Assembly (NCBI RefSeq): GCF_900114875.1
Contig: NZ_FPKW01000024.1
Coordinates: 1 to 57,506, forward strand
Length of the DNA: 57,506 nt
DNA from: Chryseobacterium limigenitum
Lineage (GTDB): Bacteria; Bacteroidota; Bacteroidia; Flavobacteriales; Weeksellaceae
Direction of reading: 5' to 3'
Both the position numbers and the translations under genes were made by a program. The notes beneath the pieces are model-generated. The model was not told where the DNA came from, ran no database searches, and worked only from the letters and a program-made list of their open reading frames with translations. This document shows, in pieces, positions 8,237 through 17,518 of this stretch (positions within the stretch are counted from its first letter, which is position 1; each line of letters begins with the position of its first letter).

Positions 8237-9655
8237 TCATAAATTTTGAATCCAAATATTTAAGTCATCATCAACAGACAGATTTAATTTCTTTTTTAAT
8301 CGATATTTCTTTGTTTCTACGGTTCTTAAAGATATGTTTTCACACTCAACAATATCCTGACTGGTAAGATTAAGTTTTATTAAGGCACATATTTTTAAGT
8401 CTTTCAGTGTGAGTAAAGGGTGTTGCGTTTTTAACTTTTCATAAAATTCAGGATAAACATCTTGAAAACGAGATAAAAAAAAAGGGTCATTTTTTTTTGC
8501 TAATTTTATTACTCCTTCGGTACTTATTGTAAGTTTATTTTTAAGAATTTCCGTTTCTTTAATTTTTTCGTTTAATATTTGAACTTTATTACTTTGATTT
8601 TTTATGTAGCTTTTTCTAATATAATAAATTGTTATCAGGGCAGAAGCGGCTATTAAAAATATAATTAGATAGAGTTGATACTTTTCATTTTTTTGTTGAT
8701 TTTCTTTCTCTTTGATTACTTTTTCTATAGGAATATCTAAACTGCTTTTTTCTGATTCATTAATGCTATCATTAATATTACTGTATTTTTCTAAATACTC
8801 ATTTGCCTTTTCTTTTTCGTTAAGAGATTTATATGTTTCTGCAATAGATTTATAAGCATCTCTCTTATCACTTTGACGTTGTGTTTTTTTAAATATATCT
8901 AATGCTTTCAGATAATATTTAAGCGCACTTTCATTATCTTTTTTCTCAGTATAAAATTTTCCGTAAATAAAATATGCTCGGGATTTTTGATATAAGGGAT
9001 AGTTGTCGGTAATTTTCAGCGCTTTTTTTAAATAATACTCAGTAGAATCCAAGTGTATTTTATCTTTCAGATGTCTCGCTGCTATAGTAACGTATAATAG
9101 TGGTTCTGGGCCTAATTTTATACACTTATTTTGCATAATATACATGGAATCTATTAGATTCAATTCGTGAAAATTATCCAATTTCCAGGCATAGTTATAA
9201 TACAGAAGATTGTTCTTGTTTTTCAAATCTTTCAGTTTTTTTGCAAAGCTGATAGATTTGTTAAAATTTTTAACAGATTCTTTAAATAAGCCTAAGGCAT
9301 AATAATTTCTACCATACTGTGCATATAACCTGGACTCAAGAAGGTTATTTTTAATTTCACTAATTTGTTCTTCTGCTTTATCTAAGTAATATAAGCTTTC
9401 TTTATATCTATTTAATGTACATAGTGTTCTTCCTAAATTTATATACGCGATAACAAGAACTTCTTTATTGTTAGTTTTTTTGGATTGTTTAACAAGCTCT
9501 AAATTATATACTACAATCCTCTTATAATCTCCATGTTTTTCAAATTCGCCTGATATACTATCAATTTTATTTAAAGTAAAAATTTGTGAATAATAATTTT
9601 TTCCAATTAGGAATAAGAATAAAAAAAGAAACAGTTTGAGTTTTTGAGAAAACAT
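8237..9655 (-). CDS. Membrane TPR protein with C-terminal LuxR-type helix-turn-helix
   Basis: This 472-residue regulator is of the Bacteroidota type, with a signal peptide (ending near YYSQ, about residue 24), a periplasmic array of tetratricopeptide repeats (residues 35-300, for example ALKYYLKALDIFKKTQ), one transmembrane helix (YLIIFLIAASALITIYYI, about 330-347), a cytoplasmic coiled coil and a GerE/LuxR-like DNA-binding domain at the end (LTLKDLKICALIKLNLTSQDIV, then SLRTVETKKYRLKKKL). Such proteins are thought to sense through TPRs and act on DNA from the membrane. It is transcribed away from the secreted repeat protein at 10015, which is a candidate target. The start at 9655 fits the signal peptide well. 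Confidence 0.8.
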   Translation of the reverse strand: MFSQKLKLFLFLFLFLIGKNYYSQIFTLNKIDSISGEFEKHGDYKRIVVYNLELVKQSKKTNNKEVLVIAYINLGRTLCTLNRYKESLYYLDKAEEQISEIKNNLLESRLYAQYGRNYYALGLFKESVKNFNKSISFAKKLKDLKNKNNLLYYNYAWKLDNFHELNLIDSMYIMQNKCIKLGPEPLLYVTIAARHLKDKIHLDSTEYYLKKALKITDNYPLYQKSRAYFIYGKFYTEKKDNESALKYYLKALDIFKKTQRQSDKRDAYKSIAETYKSLNEKEKANEYLEKYSNINDSINESEKSSLDIPIEKVIKEKENQQKNEKYQLYLIIFLIAASALITIYYIRKSYIKNQSNKVQILNEKIKETEILKNKLTISTEGVIKLAKKNDPFFLSRFQDVYPEFYEKLKTQHPLLTLKDLKICALIKLNLTSQDIVECENISLRTVETKKYRLKKKLNLSVDDDLNIWIQNL

Positions 9656-9860
9656 GATGTTTTTATTTAAAACAAAATTAATTATTTTTTAATTTATTAT
9701 GATATAATTGCTTATTTCTGTGAAATTTTAATCATATAAAAATATATTTTTAAGAATGAAATATATTTTCTGGAATAAAATAAACCTTATTTAGGTACTA
9801 CATATACACTTTGTTTTATGTTTAAATATTTGATTTTTAGGTATTTGAGTTTTTCCAAGT

Positions 9861-10017
9861 AGGAATGCAGTAGATATTTTCCGTATTGATGACGGTAACT
9901 TTGCAGAACAAAATTATCAAGTAGAGAGTGCACTTCTCAAAGATAAAAAATTAGATTCTGAAAACACATTCATCAGTTACAAAAAAAATTTATTAAACAC
10001 TAAATTTAAGGAAAATG
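9861..10017 (+). pseudogene. C-terminal remnant of a SnoaL-like (NTF2-fold) protein
   Basis: A frame without a start reads RNAVDIFRIDDGNFAEQNY and continues open up to the next gene. The A-V-D-I-F-R-I-x-D-G pattern is typical of the last strand of SnoaL-like/ester-cyclase NTF2-fold proteins, which normally end a few residues later (EHWDV). After that point the peptide diverges, so this is a scar that carries on by chance into the start of the next gene in another frame. No N-terminal part is present. Confidence 0.35.
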
Positions 10018-12387
10018 AAAAAAAACATTTTATTATTATCAGCGATAGCAATTTCTGGATTATCGATTGCACAAGTAGGTGTGAATACTCCTAATCCAAA
10101 ATCCACTTTTGATATTACTGCAAAAAATCCTACAGGCACTGCAAGAACAGCAGAAGGACTTTTGGTACCTAGAGTTGACAGACAAAGAGCGCAATCGATG
10201 ACAGGTGTTGAAACATCTACGTTAATTTATATAAATAATGTTACAACAGGTACGCAATCTGGAGCTGCTGCTCAAATAGATTCACCAGGATATTATTATT
10301 TTGACGGAACATTTTGGACAAAGATGGTTACTGACCCTACATTATTTGCAGATACCAGTATTTATGAAAACAATGGAACTATCAGCTCTAACCGAGTTGT
10401 GGCACAGGCTGATAAAACATTAGCCTTTACAAGTACTGCTACAACAGGAACGAGTCATTTTAGTGTAGATGGAAAGACTTTCTCCATAGATGCTCTAAAT
10501 AATAGGGTGGGAATTGGAACCATTGCTCCGCCATCAGTATTGTCAGTAGTGAACCCTACTGCCGGTAATACGATTGATGCATTTTCAGCAGGAATAAATA
10601 ATTGTGGTACACCCTGCGGGCAGGGCACCGCGAGGAATATAAATTTATTTAATGCAAACGGTACCAACTCTCAGTTTGCAAGTCTGGATTTTATTCCAGC
10701 TATCACGGCAGATGGTATTAGCGGTGCTTCTATAAAAGGGATTGACAGAGATAGAAATAATGGTTATGCAGGACTACAGTTTTATACAAGAAATGCCTCC
10801 GGATATGCTCCAAGAATGACCATGAAATCATCTGGTAACATTGGTATTGGCACTCAGACACCTACCAATCTATTCCATATAGAATCTGCTACAAGTGGTG
10901 CTGTAAAAATTGTAGATGGTACTCAGGGAGAAAACAAGGTTTTAACATCTGACGCAAATGGTGTGGCAACATGGCAGGCAATACCGATACAGAATTCCCC
11001 TAATATTTATAATACGAACGGAACAGTTATAGGTAATCGTATTGTAACACAAGGGGCTAATACATTAGCTTTCACTGGAACTTCTGCAAATTTATTTTCT
11101 GTAGACGGTGCAACATTTTCTGTAGATGCCGCTAATAATAGAATCGGAGTAGGTACAACTACACCTACAGCAACAGTTGATATTGTAGGTACCACCTTTG
11201 GTATTAAGAATTCTGCCGGGAGTGGAAGTTGGGATAATCTTTGGTTTAATGTAAACTCTTATGTTCCGTCTATCAATGCTTCTGGAGCAGAAAATGGGTT
11301 GCAATTTAACGTAGGAACTAATGCTACTGGAACATATGGTGATGGACAGACTCTTAAAACCGTTGCCACAATGAAAGCTAACGGAAGTGTTGGAATTGGA
11401 ACAACAACTCCTGCAAATAGTGCTATTCTTGAATTATCCTCTACTAATCAGGGCTTTCTTCCACCAAGACTTACTACAGCACAAAGGGATGCTTTAAGTC
11501 CTAAACCTGCGGGATTAATGATTTATAATGTAAGCACCAATTGCATGGATTTCTGGAATTCTGCTTCATGGGTATCGATGTGTGGCAGTATTACTCCACC
11601 ACAGGGAAATATAACGGCTATTAATTGTATAAGTGTTGGTAATAACGGAACTTTAACAAATGGTATAAGTGCTTCTGGAGTAACTTCGATTATACCTTAT
11701 TCTGGTGGTAACGGTGGTACCCATGTTGGTCAATCCGTAAATTCAACAGGAGTAACAGGTTTAACAGCAACTTTAACAGCAGGAAGTTTTAGTAATGGAA
11801 CAGGCTCTCTTACATATGTTATTACAGGGACTCCATCAGGAACAGGTACAGCCAATTTTGCTATAAATATTGGCGGACAATCATGTATACTCTCAAGGAC
11901 AGTAGTTGCCGCCGCTGGTTCTATTTCAAGTCTAAATTGTGCAGGAGCAAGTACCACAGGTGCACTATCGGCAGGTACTGCTGTGTCAGGTGTAGTTTCT
12001 ACAATCGCTTATACTGGAGGAAATGGAGGTTCGTATACAGGGCAAACAATATTGTCAACAGGCGTAGCTGGTTTAACGGCAACTTTATCTGCAGGAAACT
12101 TTGCAAACGGTAATGGAACAATTATATATACAATATCTGGAACTCCAACAGGAGCAGGGCCTGCTAACTTTACCATTAATATTGGAGGAAGCACTTGTAC
12201 ACTTTCAATACCAGTAGAAGTAACAGCATATGTCTGTAAAGGTCAACAAGGAATTTATATAGACCCTAATAATCCGCAAAAATATTACAGATGTATACTT
12301 GTCAACAATAAAATGGAAACATATAAATTTACTTGCCCATCAGGTTCATTATTTGATGATACTTCAAAGCTATGTATTATTCAGTAA
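10015..12387 (+). CDS. Secreted repeat protein with C-terminal peritrophin-like (CBM14-like) module
   Basis: This 790-residue exported protein has a signal peptide (cleavage after SIAQ, about residue 20). The N-terminal part has the layout of many flavobacterial surface proteins (QVGVNTPNPKSTFDI, repeated IGTxTP turns as in phage-tail-fibre-like repeats). Two roughly 65-residue units around residues 115-190 and 325-390 share the pattern NxGTxxxNRxVxQxxxTLAFT. Two tandem units of about 95 residues (roughly 540-730) share GGNGGxxxGQxxxSTGVxGLTATL. The last 50 residues hold four cysteines (first at about 741) in the pattern C-x-Q-G-x-Y-x-D-P-x(5)-YYRC-x-FTCPSG-x-FD-x-LC, matching the peritrophin-A/CBM14 chitin-binding fold. 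Function is unproven: a surface adhesin or chitin-binding protein. Confidence 0.78.
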   Translation: MKKNILLLSAIAISGLSIAQVGVNTPNPKSTFDITAKNPTGTARTAEGLLVPRVDRQRAQSMTGVETSTLIYINNVTTGTQSGAAAQIDSPGYYYFDGTFWTKMVTDPTLFADTSIYENNGTISSNRVVAQADKTLAFTSTATTGTSHFSVDGKTFSIDALNNRVGIGTIAPPSVLSVVNPTAGNTIDAFSAGINNCGTPCGQGTARNINLFNANGTNSQFASLDFIPAITADGISGASIKGIDRDRNNGYAGLQFYTRNASGYAPRMTMKSSGNIGIGTQTPTNLFHIESATSGAVKIVDGTQGENKVLTSDANGVATWQAIPIQNSPNIYNTNGTVIGNRIVTQGANTLAFTGTSANLFSVDGATFSVDAANNRIGVGTTTPTATVDIVGTTFGIKNSAGSGSWDNLWFNVNSYVPSINASGAENGLQFNVGTNATGTYGDGQTLKTVATMKANGSVGIGTTTPANSAILELSSTNQGFLPPRLTTAQRDALSPKPAGLMIYNVSTNCMDFWNSASWVSMCGSITPPQGNITAINCISVGNNGTLTNGISASGVTSIIPYSGGNGGTHVGQSVNSTGVTGLTATLTAGSFSNGTGSLTYVITGTPSGTGTANFAINIGGQSCILSRTVVAAAGSISSLNCAGASTTGALSAGTAVSGVVSTIAYTGGNGGSYTGQTILSTGVAGLTATLSAGNFANGNGTIIYTISGTPTGAGPANFTINIGGSTCTLSIPVEVTAYVCKGQQGIYIDPNNPQKYYRCILVNNKMETYKFTCPSGSLFDDTSKLCIIQ

Positions 12388-12454
12388 TGAAATACAATTA
12401 CAAAAAGCTGAAAGTAGATAATTTTTAACGATATTTTCATTAGTGTTTCGTGTT

Positions 12455-12496
12455 AAGAATGTGAGAGTGATGAAATAGATCACTCTTTACATTCTT
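12455..12496 (+). terminator. Long hairpin downstream of the repeat protein
   Basis: AAGAATGT-G-AGAGTGAT (12455-12471) pairs with ATCACTCT-TT-ACATTCTT (12479-12496) over 16 bp with a 7-nt loop. It is followed by a short T stretch on + and by A-rich DNA that could give a U run on -, so it may be bidirectional. Confidence 0.55.
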
Positions 12497-12672
12497 TTCG
12501 AAATAAAAAATACCTAATAATTCAATATTATTTATTAAAACATTCTCATTACAAGCATTTATAGTCAAATAAATATACAAACTATTAGAAATAACAGACA
12601 TAATATTATTTTTTTTCAAATCCAAAATTTATCAGTTGGGAAAAATTAATTACAGTAAAAAATAGTTAATAT

Positions 12673-13160
12673 TTACATTCCTCCCAATATTTCAAACATA
12701 TAGCTGAAAACAAGTGGATTTCCATTAGTAATTCTCAATTCTCCTGTAGTTTGATTTAGTGTAATCGTACTTGTCCCTAAGGCGGTACTTGTGCCAGTAG
12801 TATCCCATGAAATACTTGTTGCAGTTGAACTTATAGTTCTGGCCAAACCATCATATCCCTTTATTTGAACATCTACAAAATGTATCGGATTTGCAATACC
12901 TCTACCTACGACAGTAAAATCTCCATATGCATAAGCTTGCAAAGTTGCATTATTAAGGTCAGAACTCTCATCTACATGATGAACAAAACGAATCCTTACT
13001 ATTGTATTATTTAATGGCAAAGTAGTTATAAGATAATTACCCCTGGACGAAAACCTCCAGAAACTGTAGTAAATCCATTTGGAGCATATTGAACTGTCCC
13101 AGTAGTTCTATCTCCATACAAAGGAATAGACGAGTTTGATAATCTAAGAGCCTGTTTAAA
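12673..13160 (-). pseudogene. Frameshifted surface-protein fragment
   Basis: The open part (12673-13020) has no ATG start and reads TIVRIRFVHHVDESSD through to SYMFEILGGM. Upstream on the same strand another frame reads SSIPLYGDRTTGTVQYAP and SGGFRPG before a stop. Adding one G in the four-G run (complement of 13040-13043) would join the two into one continuous peptide. The gene is therefore broken by a one-base change there, and its 5' end is lost in AT-rich DNA near 13160. The peptide style (Thr/Asn/Gly-rich beta strands) suggests the end of an adhesin or fibre protein. A sequencing error in the homopolymer is the alternative. Confidence 0.5.
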
Positions 13161-13678
13161 AAAGTAAAAATAAAAAAGAGTAAGGGGTAAAGGTTTTATA
13201 AAATTGCCATTTAGAGTTGCAAAACAAAAACGTTAATGCATCCAACGGACTTACACCAAACTCACTGGCAATTGGTTGATTACTATCATTCATCAATCTC
13301 AAGTATAACAATTAGGAATATATTTATAGCGGATATTTACTCTAAAACATAGCCTTGGCGGTGAGTCAGGGCTTGTTTTTATATAATCCGGGATCCGGGT
13401 ACGAATAGTTTTTTCCTCTCCTCAATTTTTTTGCTACATCACTTTGGCAGCTATATTCTCCTTTTTTAATCTTCCGGATAACTTCCTTAGATTTTTTTAA
13501 TAAAGCTCTTTAGCTATATGGATATTTATCTTTTTGGACGACAAACTAATGCAGGAAATCCAAAGATTAAATGGTATTATTAATGATTTTTAAATTTTAA
13601 TAAAATTATTTCCAACCTTTTTGGTTCGCAAAGCATCTTTATAAATAGAGACATTTATTAACCTCAAATATTTAAAAG
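13161..13678. other. Gene-poor stretch with coding scraps
   Basis: No intact gene is visible in these 518 bp. On the - strand there are two short open scraps: one near 13200-13305 reading MNDSNQPIASEFGVSPLDAL, and one near 13370-13500 containing KEVIRKIKKGEYSCQSDVAK and ending in a stop. GAGCCTGTTTAAA at about 13147-13159 could be an IS terminal sequence. The area looks like decayed DNA left by insertions. The upstream region of the VIT-domain gene lies at its right edge. Confidence 0.4.
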
Positions 13679-16660
13679 ATGAAGAACATATGCCTGAAAC
13701 TTTTGCTGTTTTTCCCCATGTTATATTGGGCGCAAATACCGATTATTGAAACACCCGATAAAAAAGGAGGATTTGAGAATAATAATAAGGTTATTCTTCA
13801 CAAACTGAATATCGAAACCAAAATTACGGCAGGAATTTCCACCAACGTTATCACAATGGTTTTTAAAAATAATTCTAACCGATTAATGGAAGGCCGATTG
13901 ACGTTCCCGCTTCCGGAAGGAGTGAACGTGAGCGGATATGCTTTGGATATTAACGGAAAACTGCGAAATGCTGTTCCCGTAGAAAAAGAAAAAGCAAAGG
14001 AAGTTTTTGAAACTATTCAAAAAAGAAATGTAGACCCCGGAATTTTAGAAAAAGTGGAAGGGAACAATTTCCGAACAAGAATTTATCCGATCAATGCGAA
14101 TGGAGGAGAAAGAACCGTTCAGATTTCTTATAATTATGAACTGAAAAAGCAGGGGAGTAATTACCAATATTTTTTACCGCTTAATTATTCCGCTCAAATT
14201 CCTGAGTTTACTATAAAGACAAGTGTTTTTCAGAATACGGTTTCTCCTCAGTTGGAAGAAAAGCCTGATGGAAGCTTTAATTTTGTTAAAAACGGAAATG
14301 TTTGGGTTGCCGAAACTCACCAATTAAATTATAAACCAACTCAAAATCTGAAGATTAATTTTCCTCAGACTGAAGGAACTCAAAATGTATTGATTCAGAG
14401 AGCCTCAGATAACTCCTCTTATTTTCTTGCTAATCTAGGAATTGATCCCAAAGAAAAAGCAAAAAAGTTACCTAATAAATTAGCCATTATTTGGGATAAC
14501 TCTTTAAGCGGATCAAAACGAGATCATACCAAAGAATTTACTTTACTGGAAGAATATTTTAAGGTAAATAAAAACCTTTCTGTGAAGATTTATTTCCTTA
14601 ATAATACGTTTGATGAAGGGAAAAACTTAAAAATAAACGATGGAAACTGGAGTGAATTAAAATCATATTTATCCCAAGTTACGTATGATGGAGGAACTGA
14701 TTTCGGACAATTAAAATCAGTAAAAGAAGATGAGGTTTTATTTTTCACAGATGGGCTGTCTTCTTTCGGAGACCTGAAAATGGCTATTAATAGGCCGGTT
14801 TATACAATTTCTTCATCCGGTAATGCGAATTTTAATCAATTAAAATTTATCAGTAATAAAACAGGAGGTGAATTTTTAAACTTAAGTGAAAATGACGCTA
14901 AAAAGGAAGTCCGTAAACTGTTATATCAGGCTTTAAAATTTATAGGAATTGAAAATAATTCTTCATTGACGGAAGTTTATCCTTCATTGTCACAAACGAT
15001 CTCTCAGGATTTTGTACTAACAGGAATTCTAAACGGGAATCAGGCAACCATAAAAGTTTTATTTGGCTACGAAAATGAAGTAACAGAGGCAAAAGCTATT
15101 TCTTTAGATGTGAATAGACAATCTGTAAAAGATTGGGAGATTTCTCAATTCTGGGCTCAGAAAAAACTGAATGAACTGGAAATGTTTGAAAAAGAAAACA
15201 AAAATCAGATCAAAAATATCAGCAGACAATTCGGTTTGGTAAGCAATAATATGAGCTTAATGGTATTGGAAAATGTTCAGGATTATGTTCGATATGAAAT
15301 AAATCCGCCATCTGAACTGCGTGAAGAATACAATCAGATTGTAAAAAATAATCAGGCTCAAAAAGATGCTCGCGTCAATGATCTGATGGCAAAAGCCGAA
15401 ATAATGACCGGAAATCTGAAAAAATGGTGGGATACAGATTTTGAAAAGAAACCCAAATATTATCCGACACCCAGACGGTCAAAAGATACAGCGAGAGTTA
15501 TGGATATTGAAGAGGTTGTAGTAACAGCTTATGGTATTAAAAGAAGTGAATCTTCGGTTGCATACGCATCTAGTACCGTTGTTTCATCTCCGGTACCAAC
15601 GCCTTCAGCACAAGCCAATGTAGTGCAGGCTCTTGAGGGTAGAGCTCAGGGAATATCTATAAGAGGAGCTGGTTCTGTGCAGGGAGATTCAAAGAGTAAA
15701 GAGATCGCTGAAACAATTATTCAGAAAGGGAAAATAACAATAGTAGATGTAAAATCCGACGCTGCATACATGAAGTTTTTTGGGTCTGCTAAAAATTCAG
15801 AAGAGATCTATCAGACATATCTTGAGCATAGAAAAGACTACGCTGAAACTCCTCAATATTATTTTGACGTGGCTCAGTTATTTTTCAAAATTGATGACAA
15901 GAAAACAGGCTTAAAAGTATTGAGCTCTATCGCTGATCTCGATCTTGAAAATGAGGAATTATACAAATTATTAGCTTACAAATTAAAACAGGCTGAGGTT
16001 TACGATAAGGAACTTTGGATCAGTAAAAAAGTACTGGAATGGCTACCTTTCGATCCTCAAAGTTACAGAGATTATGCATTGGCTTTGGAAGATAACAAAG
16101 ATTATCAGGGAGCTTTAGACAATTTATATAAGATTTTAAATCAGTCTTATACCCGCGAAATGGCCAATCGTGATCACGGAATCGAAGAAACCATCATCAT
16201 GGAGATCAATGAACTGATCAGCAATCATAGAAATGAGTTGGATATCAAAAATATCAATCCTAAAATCATTGCAGACCTGCCCGTCAATATTCGTGTGGTG
16301 ATCAACTGGAACAAAGACAATACAGACATCGATCTTTGGGTAACTGATCCCAACAATGAGCGTTGCATGTATTCTCATAAATCAACAGAAATTGGTGGTA
16401 GGTTAAGTGATGATTTCACGGGAGGTTTCGGGCCGGAGCAGTTTTTATTGAAAAAAGCCATCAAAGGAAAATATAAAATTGAAACTAATTTCTATAACGA
16501 AAATCAGGTAAGTATTGCAGGCGCAACAGCAATTATGGCAGAAGTTTTCATCAATTATGCTTCCGGAAAACAGGAAAGAAAAATTGTAGTTTTCCAAAAT
16601 AAAAGTGAAGCAGATACAGGAAATCGTGACGGAGTGCTAATCGGAGAATTTGAATTTTAG
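13679..16660 (+). CDS. VIT/vWA-domain surface protein with SusC-plug-like insert, TPRs and DUF2135
   Basis: This 993-residue exported protein has a signal peptide ending near YWAQ (about 19). Residues 30-165 form a VIT domain (GRLTFPLPEGVNVSGYALDI). Residues 265-430 form a von Willebrand A-like domain (AIIWDNSLSGS supplies a MIDAS-type D-x-S-x-S, and LFFTDGLSSFG follows). Around residues 608-680 sits a stretch very like the plug start of SusC-type TonB receptors: IEEVVVTAYGIKRSESS, then NVVQALEGRAQGISIRGAG. TPR-like helices follow (about 700-860), and the last 120 residues match DUF2135 (INWNKDNTDIDLWVTDPN). VIT/vWA proteins act in protein-protein contacts at the cell surface or periplasm; the exact role is unknown. 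It stands alone and ends in a strong terminator. Confidence 0.82.
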   Translation: MKNICLKLLLFFPMLYWAQIPIIETPDKKGGFENNNKVILHKLNIETKITAGISTNVITMVFKNNSNRLMEGRLTFPLPEGVNVSGYALDINGKLRNAVPVEKEKAKEVFETIQKRNVDPGILEKVEGNNFRTRIYPINANGGERTVQISYNYELKKQGSNYQYFLPLNYSAQIPEFTIKTSVFQNTVSPQLEEKPDGSFNFVKNGNVWVAETHQLNYKPTQNLKINFPQTEGTQNVLIQRASDNSSYFLANLGIDPKEKAKKLPNKLAIIWDNSLSGSKRDHTKEFTLLEEYFKVNKNLSVKIYFLNNTFDEGKNLKINDGNWSELKSYLSQVTYDGGTDFGQLKSVKEDEVLFFTDGLSSFGDLKMAINRPVYTISSSGNANFNQLKFISNKTGGEFLNLSENDAKKEVRKLLYQALKFIGIENNSSLTEVYPSLSQTISQDFVLTGILNGNQATIKVLFGYENEVTEAKAISLDVNRQSVKDWEISQFWAQKKLNELEMFEKENKNQIKNISRQFGLVSNNMSLMVLENVQDYVRYEINPPSELREEYNQIVKNNQAQKDARVNDLMAKAEIMTGNLKKWWDTDFEKKPKYYPTPRRSKDTARVMDIEEVVVTAYGIKRSESSVAYASSTVVSSPVPTPSAQANVVQALEGRAQGISIRGAGSVQGDSKSKEIAETIIQKGKITIVDVKSDAAYMKFFGSAKNSEEIYQTYLEHRKDYAETPQYYFDVAQLFFKIDDKKTGLKVLSSIADLDLENEELYKLLAYKLKQAEVYDKELWISKKVLEWLPFDPQSYRDYALALEDNKDYQGALDNLYKILNQSYTREMANRDHGIEETIIMEINELISNHRNELDIKNINPKIIADLPVNIRVVINWNKDNTDIDLWVTDPNNERCMYSHKSTEIGGRLSDDFTGGFGPEQFLLKKAIKGKYKIETNFYNENQVSIAGATAIMAEVFINYASGKQERKIVVFQNKSEADTGNRDGVLIGEFEF

Positions 16661-16699
16661 ATAAAAGGATGTAATATGTTAATATGAATGTTAGTGTGG

Positions 16700-16737
16700 C
16701 AAGGGTCGGTTTTTTTTACCGGCTCTTGTTTTTTTTA
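16700..16737 (+). terminator. Intrinsic terminator of the VIT-domain gene
   Basis: CAAGGGTCGGT (16700-16710) pairs with ACCGGCTCTTG (16718-16728) with one G-T wobble pair, over a T-rich loop, and is followed by about nine T residues. Confidence 0.8.
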
Positions 16738-16791
16738 TTATTGAAGTAGGATTAAAAATGATTATTTTTAAGTTGATAAAAAAGATACAAG

Positions 16792-17124
16792 ATGAAACAC
16801 CTATTTATTTTTTTTCTTATTGTTTTTGGAACGCAATTAAAAGCCCAAAAAGTTTTTTCAACCGAATATTCAAGTCAGGCTGATGTAAAAGTTTTTGTGG
16901 TTGATTATGAAAGTCAGTCTGATCTTAAAGTATATAAAGTTCAGTATGACAGCCAGGCAGGAAGTAACGATGGTAAATGGTTTTTTACGGAATATGCAAG
17001 TCAGGCTAAAAAGAAAATCTTTTTTGTTGATTATGAAAGCCAGGCTGATCTGAAAATCTTTTTTGTAAAATATGACAGTCAGGCGGGGTGGCGAAATAAC
17101 AGTAAAAAATATTTACTATATTGA
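16792..17124 (+). CDS. Small secreted repeat protein (DUF6150-like)
   Basis: The 110-residue protein has a signal peptide (ending near LKAQK, about 20) and then six short repeats of about 14-17 residues of the type V-x-x-x-(D/E)-Y-x-S-Q-(A/S)-D-x-K-(V/I). Examples are VFVVDYESQSDLKVYKVQYD and IFFVDYESQADLKIFFVKYD. Each repeat looks like one beta strand and turn, so a small beta-sheet or solenoid is likely. This matches the DUF6150 family, whose function is unknown. The gene lies after the VIT-domain gene but beyond its terminator, and has its own terminator. Confidence 0.75.
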   Translation: MKHLFIFFLIVFGTQLKAQKVFSTEYSSQADVKVFVVDYESQSDLKVYKVQYDSQAGSNDGKWFFTEYASQAKKKIFFVDYESQADLKIFFVKYDSQAGWRNNSKKYLLY

Positions 17125-17159
17125 TATATCTATCCGGAAAACAATGGTAATAAGGAAAA

Positions 17160-17187
17160 ACATCTGCAAAAAAGCAGGTGTTTTTTT
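17160..17187 (+). terminator. Intrinsic terminator of the DUF6150-like gene
   Basis: ACATCTGC (17160-17167) pairs with GCAGGTGT (17174-17181) around a six-A loop and is followed by a run of T. Confidence 0.8.
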
Positions 17188-17406
17188 ATATATAAGCAAA
17201 ACACTGTACACTACATCTTCACTACCTCATGGGTTTTAATTTATTGATTTGTAGATGTTTGTAACTGTGAAGTAGATGTGTAGTACTAATTTTTTTAAAT
17301 TTCCGGTATACATTTGCAAATAGAAAATTCAACAAAACATAAATGATTGATTGATAGAATTAAAAAAACTTTGTTGAAATAAAATTTACATAGATGATGA
17401 TTAAAT

Positions 17407-17493
17407 AAATATTTTTCCCCCTCAAATTGTTCCCAAAATAGTTAGTACTAATTTTAGATGAAAAAAAATTATCAAAAAGAGGGGGAAAATATA
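17407..17493. repeat. Inverted repeat with C5/G5 arms in a gene-free stretch
   Basis: The left arm, TATTTTTCCCCCTC ending near 17422, is the inverse of GAGGGGGAAAATATA near 17479-17493, leaving a loop of about 57 nt. A second weaker pair lies at about 17213-17227 and 17266-17284 (ACTACATCTTCAC versus GTGAAGTAGATGTGTAGT). The 330-bp stretch 17188-17518 has no gene. These may be remains of a small non-autonomous element next to the IS982 copy. Confidence 0.4.
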
Positions 17494-17518
17494 TTTTTAA
17501 CCACAAAAAATATAAGAT

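Noticed and set aside
12673..13020. Intact small gene of 115 codons
   Set aside because: It starts at a non-ATG codon, and matching peptide continues upstream in another frame, so it is a fragment.
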